From NCBI GenBank assembly GCA_023422115.1, contig JAEZSA010000061.1, forward strand, positions 1 to 13,026: 13,026 nucleotides of DNA, written 5' to 3'. Numbering within the stretch: the first letter of the stretch is position 1; every line of letters begins with the position of its first letter. Shown piece after piece: positions 1-7,208 of the stretch. The notes below the pieces were generated by a model. It had not been told where the DNA came from. It saw only the letters and a list, made by a program, of their open reading frames with translations, and did no database searches. The DNA is from Bacillota bacterium (GTDB lineage: Bacteria > Bacillota_I > Bacilli_A > ML615J-28 > CAG-698). A program made the position numbers and the translations under genes.

Positions 1-1296
1 TAAAGAAGTTATTAGTAGACTTCCTGTTAAGATGAATCCATATTTAGTAAATTTTAGGAATGAAAAATCAATTGCTTGATCTTTTAGAATAGTCATCCAC
101 ATAATACCAGCAAGAGCTCCTACTGGAGTTAACAAAGCACCAATATTAGAGCCAATGATGGTTGCATAAATTCCCAAGGGCAATAATTCTAAACTTAGTC
201 CAGGAAGAATATAAGAATAAGCTAACGTCATGGGGATATTATTAATAATATTATCTGTTATAGTAGAGGTTGCCCCATAAACGAGGATTGTTTTCAAAGG
301 ATTATTAGCACTAAAGTTTGCTAATGTTGTAGCGATATTTTCCATTATATGGTGATGATTTAAAGATAAAACAATTGTAAACATTGAAATGACAAAAAAA
401 ATCAAGTTCCAAGGGGCACGCTGGGTACTATGTTTAATAATGCATTGGCCTTTTTTTATAAAGTCGCTAATAGTGACGATAATCATCAATAATAGACTTG
501 CTAATAAAGCAATGAGCCACATTTCAATTTGAATATAATTGGCAAGTGCTAGCAATAAAGTACAACTAAAAAGAATAATAAGAGCGACAAAGGTTAGAAA
601 TTTATTTTTTATGGTTACTCTAATTGGTGTAGGAGGATTAAATCTATGTTTCAATTGACGACTGAATAGAAGTAGTAAGATGATAATAGAGACAAGACCA
701 GCCCCTAAAGTAGGAATGATCATGATTTTAAAGTATTCTAAAAAGTCGATAGAAAAGACAGAAGCTAAGTAAATATTCGTTGGATTACCAATATAAAGCA
801 TCATACTATAGGTGTTTGCTACTACAAATTCCATTACTAAATAAGGAATGGGATTGATTTTTGCTGCTCTTGTAAAGTAACAAATAAATAATGTAAAGGT
901 AATGATGATGATATCATTGCTTGTAAAGACAGTCAAGATGGCAATGATTGCATATAAAATAAAGAATAATTTATACTGGGATCCTTTGACTAAAGAAACA
1001 GCTTTCACCGCAATATAATTGAAAAAATTGAGTTCATCTAGAATGATAGAAATTAAAGATATACTGATGAAAAGAATGAGTATTTTTAATGGATTTAGTG
1101 AATTGTTCGCTAATAAGCTTGTTATCAGCTTGCTAATGGGTAATCCCCCGAAAATCAAAATTAAAAACGCCCCTAGTGAAGAGATAATCCAAAAGGAATC
1201 AAAATGCCTTTTTCCTATTTGAATAACAGGTTTTTTCAAGATAAATAATATCATAATAATACAAGTGAGTACGCTAATACTCAACGTTAATAACAT
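1..1296 (-). CDS. ArsB/SLC13-superfamily anion permease, C-terminus cut by window edge
   Basis: A polytopic inner-membrane permease, read leftwards from an ATG at 1296. It stays open for 432 codons to base 1, so the stop lies outside the window. The ATG is preceded by TAGGAAGTG at good distance. The translation is almost entirely hydrophobic segments with short loops. It carries ion-transporter signatures: TSND near residue 125, YIGNPTNIYLA with GNPTNI at 170-175, TDNIINNIPMT from residue 347, and IGSNIGALLTPVGALAG from about 381. The paired NPTN and SNIG..LTP motifs in two halves are typical of the ArsB/CitM/NhaD-like ion transporter superfamily. ArsB proteins are about 430 residues, so only a few residues are probably missing. 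Substrate is not determined: arsenite, a dicarboxylate or another anion, or Na+/H+ exchange, are all possible. No arsR, arsC or arsA is visible. The family is well supported, the substrate is not. Confidence 0.85.
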   Translation of the reverse strand, partial: MLLTLSISVLTCIIMILFILKKPVIQIGKRHFDSFWIISSLGAFLILIFGGLPISKLITSLLANNSLNPLKILILFISISLISIILDELNFFNYIAVKAVSLVKGSQYKLFFILYAIIAILTVFTSNDIIIITFTLFICYFTRAAKINPIPYLVMEFVVANTYSMMLYIGNPTNIYLASVFSIDFLEYFKIMIIPTLGAGLVSIIILLLLFSRQLKHRFNPPTPIRVTIKNKFLTFVALIILFSCTLLLALANYIQIEMWLIALLASLLLMIIVTISDFIKKGQCIIKHSTQRAPWNLIFFVISMFTIVLSLNHHHIMENIATTLANFSANNPLKTILVYGATSTITDNIINNIPMTLAYSYILPGLSLELLPLGIYATIIGSNIGALLTPVGALAGIMWMTILKDQAIDFSFLKFTKYGFILTGSLLITSL

Positions 1297-1319
1297 GGTA
1301 ACACTTCCTAAGCAGCAAG

Positions 1320-1348
1320 ATTATACAACTTTATTCGTATGAAAGCAA
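1320..1348 (-). promoter_or_regulatory. Promoter of the ArsB-like permease
   Basis: Reading leftwards, TTGCTT (1348-1343) and a perfect TATAAT (1325-1320) are separated by 17 bp. The predicted start of transcription is near 1313, about 17 bases before the ATG, giving a short leader that holds just the ribosome binding site. It is divergent from the pdxS promoters. Confidence 0.65.
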
Positions 1349-1373
1349 GAGCTTTATCATAAAAACGAAGGTA

Positions 1374-1402
1374 TTTAAAAAAAAGAGAAAATAAGATATA
1401 AT
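1374..1402 (+). promoter_or_regulatory. Upstream candidate promoter P1 of pdxS
   Basis: TTTAAA (1374-1379), 17 bp, TATAAT (1397-1402). The block resembles the downstream promoter 58 bp further on (see 1432-1460), which suggests duplication. The -35 box is weak against TTGACA, and the very AT-rich setting raises the chance of false -10 boxes. Confidence 0.4.
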
Positions 1403-1431
1403 ATAGTTATATAAATAAAAAAAAGTTATAC

Positions 1432-1460
1432 TTTAAAAAATAGAAAAATTAATGTATAAT
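1432..1460 (+). promoter_or_regulatory. Downstream candidate promoter P2 of pdxS
   Basis: TTTAAA (1432-1437), 17 bp, TATAAT (1455-1460), with initiation predicted near 1467. This is followed by TAGGAGAAAAAT directly before the pdxS ATG at 1492. Of the two similar promoter blocks this is the better placed one. Confidence 0.5.
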
Positions 1461-1491
1461 ATGATAAACAATATGTATATAGGAGAAAAAT

Positions 1492-2367
1492 ATGGACAGA
1501 TATGAATTAAATAAAAACTTAGCACAAATGTTGAAGGGTGGGGTCATTATGGACGTCACAAATGTTGATGAAGCTTTGATTGCCGAAAGAGCAGGAGCAG
1601 TTGCTGTTATGGCACTTGAGAGAGTTCCTTCAGACATCCGTAAAGAAGGTGGGGTTGCCCGTATGAGTGATCCCAAAATGATTAAAGATATAAAAGCAGC
1701 TGTAAGTATTCCTGTTATGGCAAAAGCACGAATTGGCCACATTGTGGAAGCTCAAATTTTGGAAGCTTTGGGAATTGATTATATCGATGAATCAGAGGTG
1801 TTAACGCCTGCTGATGACTTATATCATATCAATAAGCATGAATTTAAGGTTCCTTTTGTATGTGGTGCACGTAATATTGGTGAAGCTCTTCGTCGAATTG
1901 GTGAGGGCGCTAGTATGATTAGAACCAAAGGTGAAGCAGGAACAGGAAATGTTGTTGAAGCGGTAAGACATATGCGTGCTATGATGTCAGCAATAAATAC
2001 ATTGAAAAACATGCCGAAAGCCGAACTAATGACTTTCGCCAAAGATAATAATGCACCATATGATTTGGTTTGCTGGGTAGCTGAACATGGAAAATTACCA
2101 GTTGTTAATTTTGCTGCTGGTGGTGTTGCTACACCTGCTGATGCAGCTTTAATGATGCAATTAGGCAGTGAAGGTGTATTTGTTGGCTCAGGAATATTCA
2201 AATCTAATGATCCTGAAAAAATGGCAAAAGCCATTGTAAAAGCGGTTGCTTTTTATAACGATCCCAAAATTATTGCTGACGTATCAGAAAATTTACCAAA
2301 AGCAATGAAGGGTATAGCGATTGAAAGTATTCCGGAGGAACAACGATTAGATAAACGTGGTTGGTAA
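1492..2367 (+). CDS. pdxS: Pyridoxal 5'-phosphate synthase, synthase subunit PdxS
   Basis: Forms pyridoxal 5'-phosphate in the cytoplasm from ribose 5-phosphate, glyceraldehyde 3-phosphate and ammonia supplied by PdxT (DXP-independent pathway). The 291-residue length matches the family. Hallmarks are present: the catalytic aspartate in VIMDV (D21), the Schiff-base lysine in VMAKARIGH (K78), the second lysine in IRTKGEAGTGN (K146), and the phosphate-binding glycine-rich FAAGGVATPADA and GSEGVFVGSGIF. It is a TIM barrel that assembles as a dodecamer with twelve PdxT subunits in characterised members. The ATG follows an AGGAGA box by seven bases. The next gene, pdxT, begins within a couple of bases of this stop, so the two are co-transcribed. 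Expression is probably from the tandem promoters at 1374-1460. No MocR-type PdxR regulator is visible nearby. Confidence 0.98.
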   Translation: MDRYELNKNLAQMLKGGVIMDVTNVDEALIAERAGAVAVMALERVPSDIRKEGGVARMSDPKMIKDIKAAVSIPVMAKARIGHIVEAQILEALGIDYIDESEVLTPADDLYHINKHEFKVPFVCGARNIGEALRRIGEGASMIRTKGEAGTGNVVEAVRHMRAMMSAINTLKNMPKAELMTFAKDNNAPYDLVCWVAEHGKLPVVNFAAGGVATPADAALMMQLGSEGVFVGSGIFKSNDPEKMAKAIVKAVAFYNDPKIIADVSENLPKAMKGIAIESIPEEQRLDKRGW

Positions 2368-2368
2368 A

Positions 2369-2938
2369 ATGATAATAGGAATTTTAGGATATCAAGGCTC
2401 TGTAATCGAACATCAAAGTATGATCGAATTATTAGGAGTAGAATATCGAATGATAAAAAAACCTGAAGATTTGCTGGGAATTGATGGAATTATTTTCCCT
2501 GGTGGGGAAAGTACCACGATTTCAAAATTAATGCATATTTTTGGTCTATTTACCCCATTACAAGATGCCATAGCAAATGGACTTCCTGTTTTTGGAACAT
2601 GTGCAGGAATGATTTTATTGGCAAAAGAAGTCATTGGTGAGGATGCTCATTTCGGACTGATGAATATCAAAGTCCGTCGTAATGCGTATGGAAGCCAAAT
2701 AGATTCTTTTGGTACCCATGCAGTTATTCCTGAATTTTCTTCTCAGGAAATACCACTGGTATTTATTAGGGCTCCATGGATTGAAGAGGCGGGAAACAAC
2801 GTAAAGATTATTTGCAAGTTAGAAAATCGTATTGTTTGTGCACAGGAGAAAAATATTCTTGTTGCTTCATTTCATCCAGAATTAACAAATGATTTAAGTG
2901 TTCATCGATATTTTTTAAATATGATTGAAAAAAAGTAA
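2369..2938 (+). CDS. pdxT: Pyridoxal 5'-phosphate synthase, glutaminase subunit PdxT
   Basis: Class I glutamine amidotransferase that hydrolyses glutamine and channels ammonia to PdxS. The triad is complete: C78 in FGTCAGMILLA, H169 and E171 in SFHPELT; the PdxT-specific PGGESTTI follows at about 44-51. Length from the chosen start is 189 residues, usual for the family. A GTG at 2357 in frame would add four residues and overlap pdxS, but family members begin with the strand M-x-I-G-x-L-G-x-Q-G, which matches the ATG at 2369. Neither start has an ideal ribosome site: a GGAGG lies at about 2334-2338 inside pdxS, so translation is probably coupled to pdxS termination one base upstream. Co-located with its obligate partner, as in most genomes. 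Confidence 0.95.
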   Translation: MIIGILGYQGSVIEHQSMIELLGVEYRMIKKPEDLLGIDGIIFPGGESTTISKLMHIFGLFTPLQDAIANGLPVFGTCAGMILLAKEVIGEDAHFGLMNIKVRRNAYGSQIDSFGTHAVIPEFSSQEIPLVFIRAPWIEEAGNNVKIICKLENRIVCAQEKNILVASFHPELTNDLSVHRYFLNMIEKK

Positions 2939-2951
2939 AGGGTAATGGGAT

Positions 2952-3641
2952 ATGAAAGATAGCAGTATTGAACTAATAAAAAAACATTTCTGCTTAGATG
3001 ATAGCAAACTAGAGAAAGGCAGTAATGTAATCGGATTTTCTGAACAATTGAAAAAAGAAATCATGCTATTTGAATTATTTAAAAATTTTATTATTTACTC
3101 TGATATAAATATCTTCGATATTATTAAAAAAAATAAAAGAATGACGATCGACAAAGCCACAAAAATAATTGGTAAAAACTCTGAAATTGATGCAATGAGC
3201 GATGAAAGGTATTATTTTTTAGATGAAGAAACAAAATGGAATCCCCAACATACAGAAGGGTTAACCATTAGAAATCTTAAAGAGGAAGACAAAAAAATCA
3301 TTGACGCATTGAAGAAGAAATGTAAGAACAATGAAGTAGAAATGGGACAAGTCAATTTATATGATATCTGCCCCATTGGAGGTTTTATCGGTCATCAATT
3401 AGTTGGAATTGCCAGTATATTGAATATTGATGAAATTTATGATGTTGGTGTGATTGTTCATCCTCAACATCGTAATTTAGGCATTGGTAGAAGTTTGGTG
3501 ACCCATTTGATTGCCTATAGCCTAATTCATAATAAAGTTGTTAGGTACCTTACTACAACAAAAAATGGTAGCAGTATGGGAATTGCCAAAGCATTAGACT
3601 TGCCAGAAATTGTGAAATATCGTAAAATTATATTAAAGTAA
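2952..3641 (+). CDS. GNAT-family N-acetyltransferase with an unrecognised N-terminal half
   Basis: A 229-residue soluble protein. The C-terminal part, from about residue 103, looks like a GNAT acyl-CoA-dependent acyltransferase: a TIRNLKEEDKKII start, then IYDVGVIVHPQHRNLGIGRSLV at about 162-183. The last segment contains the acetyl-CoA pyrophosphate-binding motif (R174-N-L-G-I-G179). The final TTTKNGSSMGIAKALDL segment fits the motif B region, in which family members often have a substrate or cofactor contact. The N-terminal hundred residues are charged and helical-looking, and I do not recognise a domain there. The gene starts 13 bases after pdxT with GGGTAATGGGAT before the ATG, so it is most likely in the same operon. 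Its acceptor is unknown: an amine, amino acid or protein is possible, and nothing proves a link to PLP metabolism. Confidence 0.8.
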   Translation: MKDSSIELIKKHFCLDDSKLEKGSNVIGFSEQLKKEIMLFELFKNFIIYSDINIFDIIKKNKRMTIDKATKIIGKNSEIDAMSDERYYFLDEETKWNPQHTEGLTIRNLKEEDKKIIDALKKKCKNNEVEMGQVNLYDICPIGGFIGHQLVGIASILNIDEIYDVGVIVHPQHRNLGIGRSLVTHLIAYSLIHNKVVRYLTTTKNGSSMGIAKALDLPEIVKYRKIILK

Positions 3642-3685
3642 TATGGTTTTAAGGATATAGATATGTTCTAGAAAAGGAGAAAAAA

Positions 3686-6600
3686 ATGCTATACACTGAT
3701 TTGATTTTATATTTCAATGTTGCTGTAATCGCTATAATTGGTTTGGGAGCATTAATTGGATTTGCTCGAGGAGCATTTAAATCAATTTACAGTTTTATTG
3801 TTTTTGTAGGCTTATTAGTATTGGGATGGTTCCTTACTCCAATTATTGCTAAGGCAATGATGAATTTTGATTTATCAAAAATTTATGCCTTTCAGGTAGA
3901 TGGAGTGACGATTACGAAACTGAACGATTCGATTGCACTCATTGCAGGATCGATATTTCCTGATATGGAAAATGTAATTGTATCGGGTAGTTTGGCTTAT
4001 GAATTGGTCTATGAATTAATCTTCATGGTGATTAGAATTGTTAGTTTTGTGATTTGGTTAGTTTTAATGGCAACCATTATTAAAGTGATTGTTAAGATTA
4101 TTCAAGCAATTATTCTAGGTAAAAAAGCAAAAGAGAAGAAAAAAGCTGGATCGCGTTTTATTGGTTTGATTGTAGGTGCAGTTCATGGCTTGGCAATTGT
4201 TTTTATTATCAGTGTTATTTTGTCTGGTGTAGCTGCTGTTGCTCCTGTCTTAGCTATTTCAGCTCCTAACGAAGAAGAACTTGATTTTAATCTAATGATA
4301 AACGATGAAAAAATTTATCTTGGAAATGTGGAAGTTAGTAATCCGAATACCACAGAAGAACTAGTAAAATTCTTGGGTGAATATCGTAGCACACTGGGAG
4401 GAAAAGTTTCTGGTCTATTCAAGATCGATCAACGACCATTTGATGAATATATTTTCTCAGGTATGCTTACTTTAAAATTTAATGACCAAAAAGTTCGTTT
4501 GATGGATGATTTAAGAACAGTGGTTAATATTTATGCGACCTTAAAAGAAAATATCACAGGAGAAATTAATTTAGAAAGTGTCATGGCTTTGGATGAAGTC
4601 GTACTAAATGAAATTTTTAGTCATGTTTCTGAACTAGATTTAATTGGTGTTGCCATTCCTGTTGGAGTTGAATATTTATACAAACAAACAGAAGAAATTT
4701 CTGAAGAAACATACAATGCACTTATCGCTGATATTTTAGAAGTCGATTTTACTGCTGAATTAAATCATTTAAAAACAGCATTAATCGCTGCTAATAATGC
4801 TGGCTTATTTGCAAAACATGAAAACAATCAATATTTATTAACTTTAAATATTACTGAAGTACATACTATTTTTTCAAATCTTGGGAAATTAGAATTGGTT
4901 GAATTGCTTGGAGAAGTGGGCATTGAATTTTTACTAAACAGTGAAAAAGCGAATGCGTTCTTTGAAAAAAATAATATTGATCAGACAAGCCTTAATTTTA
5001 TAAATGTAAATATTGCTACTGAAATTAGCAATTTAGGTGAAATCTATGAATCATTTCGGGGATTAAATCTTAGTTATGACACGGAAGGAAAATTGGTTTT
5101 TGATGCTGTTACTGATCTAGCAATCAATGCTTTTGCTTCTGCCATCTATGATTCACAATTATTAGCCAATAATAGTGGCTTGTTGGCAAAAACTGTTGTT
5201 ACAGTGATGCCAGCAGAATTCCAATCTATTCTAGAAGTGGAAGATTTAAATGAAATAGATTTTGTTTCCCTATTATCATTGGGTAATGTGTTATTAAAAG
5301 CAAACATTATGGATTCTGAACATTTTGATCCAAAAGATTTATTAACAGAGGCAAATATTGAAGCTATTTCTGAGTACATATCTTCTTCTGAACTATTAAG
5401 TTCAAATGTTGGTGCTCTACTAGAAACGTTACTTACCCAAGCAGGTATGCCAATTACACTTGAAATATCGGAAGATATTGTTTGGTCAGGAGCAGAAGGC
5501 AAAGTTGAACTGGATGCTTTATTCCATTCCGCTAAAATCTTATTGGAAAAAGATCATTTGCCAGAAGATTTGTTTACTTTAACGGAAACAGAATTGGATA
5601 ATATGCTTGCTTCTACAGTCATTGCCCAAGCGATGGTTAAGATCATAGAAGCAGAAACCACAGCAGGGGGTAGTTTAGAAGGATTTTTAATCATTGATCG
5701 TGTTGATGAATGGTACGATACTTATCAAGGTAGCCTCAGAATTGATGGGCAATTACGAAAATTGTTTGCTTCATCTAAAATTTTATTTGGAGAGAATCCA
5801 GATTTTAGTGATATGGACCATTTAATCAATGGAAACAATCTATTATCACTCACTATAGATGACATTGATTTGTTAGTGGATTCGATTATCTTAAAAGATT
5901 CATTGGCCAATCAACTTATTAAAGTTGGTACAGAGGGTGTTTTAAGTGTGAATATAGCATTATTTGCAAACGAATGGAATTCAGAAATTAAAAACTTTAT
6001 TCTTGGTGCAAAAGTATTATTTGGTGATGATGTTGATTTAAATAATATCACTTTAAATGTAGATGATGTCATTGAATTGAGTTTAACGGATATGGATAAA
6101 GTTGTAAATTCTATCATTTTAGTGGATACTGCTGTTGACAAAATCACAGAATTATCAGCAACTGGTGGTTCAATGCAAGGAGTATTAATCATTCCAACCA
6201 ATCTACATAAGGAAGACTATCGGGGAACTAGTGGTGAATTAAAGAATTTCTTAATGGCTGCCAAGATTATAAAAGGTACGGGTTCAATTGAAAATGTAAC
6301 GTTCGATGTTGATCAATTTTTAGGTCCTAATCAAGAAGAATTATTGAATTCGAAAATATTTGAGGCGTCTGCAATTGCATTCATCAAGGAATCTGATAAA
6401 TTAGTAGTGCCACAAACTTCAGAGACGATAAAATTCTACTATTTAACCGATACAAGCATTGTTTGGGAAAGAACCTATATAGGTAATACAATAACGGATA
6501 TAGGCGAATTACGTAAATTATTAGCTGGCGTTTCTGAGATAATCGGTACTAGTAGCTTCGCTGATTTAACCTTTACTATGGATACTATGCTAACGGTGAA

Positions 6601-7096
6601 CTTTGATCAAGTCTTAGAATCAAGAGTGCTAGAAGCAACCATTGCAGCGATGATCACCGATTTGATAACGAGTGGTTCAATGACTGGATTTATAAAAGAA
6701 CCAGCATCAGGGTATCAATGGTATTATCATAAGACAAGTATAGATGCGCTCAATGGAAGTATTCGTCGTGGTGAGTATGAATTAACACCACAACCTACCG
6801 TTCAGTATTCTGACTTGTTGGGATTACTAGATGCCATTCAGGCTATGAATGCAGCTGGTTTGAACTTTAATAGTATTGATTATAATACGGTGGCAGCTGG
6901 TGATCCAGATGAACTTGCTAGTGCTTTATGGGATTATTCCCGCATTATGCGTGGCTCGATTGCAACATTGCTTAATCATTCATTAAACAGTGTTTCGAAT
7001 CCAGCAAAACCTGTCTTTACAGATAGCCAGTTTGCTAATAAAGCTGATGTGCTGAGTGCATTGGTTACTTTTAATGCTTTTGTTGCATTATTATAG
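3686..7096 (+). CDS. Giant membrane protein: CvpA-like four-helix domain plus about 945-residue repeat-containing predicted ectodomain
   Basis: An 1136-residue protein. The first 190 residues resemble the CvpA (colicin V production) family: helices at about 6-28, 33-54, 107-143 and 158-190, with the family-like GFARGAFKSIYSFI turn between helices 1 and 2. Basic residues cluster between helices 1 and 2 and between 3 and 4 (KKAKEKKK, about 146-153). By the positive-inside rule both termini then face outwards, so residues from about 191 to the end form an extracellular part. CvpA proteins are usually about 160-220 residues. The ectodomain is acidic, free of cysteine in most stretches, has no sortase motif, and contains related helical modules from about 600 onwards (starts near 608, 690, 767, 851, 941, 1043). 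AAGGAGA precedes the ATG by five bases. It lies 44 bases after the acetyltransferase, with no terminator between, and ends just before a strong terminator. Function unknown; the paralogue begins at 11806. Confidence 0.85.
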   Translation: MLYTDLILYFNVAVIAIIGLGALIGFARGAFKSIYSFIVFVGLLVLGWFLTPIIAKAMMNFDLSKIYAFQVDGVTITKLNDSIALIAGSIFPDMENVIVSGSLAYELVYELIFMVIRIVSFVIWLVLMATIIKVIVKIIQAIILGKKAKEKKKAGSRFIGLIVGAVHGLAIVFIISVILSGVAAVAPVLAISAPNEEELDFNLMINDEKIYLGNVEVSNPNTTEELVKFLGEYRSTLGGKVSGLFKIDQRPFDEYIFSGMLTLKFNDQKVRLMDDLRTVVNIYATLKENITGEINLESVMALDEVVLNEIFSHVSELDLIGVAIPVGVEYLYKQTEEISEETYNALIADILEVDFTAELNHLKTALIAANNAGLFAKHENNQYLLTLNITEVHTIFSNLGKLELVELLGEVGIEFLLNSEKANAFFEKNNIDQTSLNFINVNIATEISNLGEIYESFRGLNLSYDTEGKLVFDAVTDLAINAFASAIYDSQLLANNSGLLAKTVVTVMPAEFQSILEVEDLNEIDFVSLLSLGNVLLKANIMDSEHFDPKDLLTEANIEAISEYISSSELLSSNVGALLETLLTQAGMPITLEISEDIVWSGAEGKVELDALFHSAKILLEKDHLPEDLFTLTETELDNMLASTVIAQAMVKIIEAETTAGGSLEGFLIIDRVDEWYDTYQGSLRIDGQLRKLFASSKILFGENPDFSDMDHLINGNNLLSLTIDDIDLLVDSIILKDSLANQLIKVGTEGVLSVNIALFANEWNSEIKNFILGAKVLFGDDVDLNNITLNVDDVIELSLTDMDKVVNSIILVDTAVDKITELSATGGSMQGVLIIPTNLHKEDYRGTSGELKNFLMAAKIIKGTGSIENVTFDVDQFLGPNQEELLNSKIFEASAIAFIKESDKLVVPQTSETIKFYYLTDTSIVWERTYIGNTITDIGELRKLLAGVSEIIGTSSFADLTFTMDTMLTVNFDQVLESRVLEATIAAMITDLITSGSMTGFIKEPASGYQWYYHKTSIDALNGSIRRGEYELTPQPTVQYSDLLGLLDAIQAMNAAGLNFNSIDYNTVAAGDPDELASALWDYSRIMRGSIATLLNHSLNSVSNPAKPVFTDSQFANKADVLSALVTFNAFVALL

Positions 7097-7109
7097 AGTT
7101 TATTATTTC

Positions 7110-7142
7110 ATGGGTAACGGATTTATGCGTTACCCATTTTTT
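7110..7142 (+). terminator. Intrinsic terminator after the CvpA-like gene
   Basis: A perfect 10-bp stem (ATGGGTAACG, 7110-7119, with CGTTACCCAT, 7128-7137), an 8-base loop and a T-run. It is 14 bases after the TAG stop and is the first clear terminator downstream of pdxS. Confidence 0.92.
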
Positions 7143-7150
7143 ATTTTATC

Positions 7151-7179
7151 TTTAAAACAAGATTAGGTTGTGATATAAT
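7151..7179 (+). promoter_or_regulatory. Promoter of the peptidase-racemase operon (extended -10)
   Basis: TTTAAA (7151-7156), 17 bp, and TATAAT (7174-7179) preceded by TG one base upstream, i.e. an extended -10 (TGATATAAT). The predicted start of transcription is near 7186, followed by AAGGAGA at 7192-7198 and the ATG at 7209. Confidence 0.75.
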
Positions 7180-7208
7180 TATCGTTGTTTTAAGGAGATA
7201 AATTTACT

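Noticed and set aside
1019..1222. 67-codon plus-strand reading frame
   Set aside because: It lies within the minus-strand permease gene and has no ribosome site; the antisense frame encodes the conserved transporter, so this is a shadow.
1297..1491. Riboswitch or small RNA in the permease/pdxS gap
   Set aside because: No stable GC-containing helices or known motif; the stretch is almost wholly A/T and explained by divergent promoters.
1824..2234. 136-codon minus-strand frame inside pdxS
   Set aside because: Antisense to an intact, conserved gene, no ribosome site or promoter, composition as expected of a shadow frame.
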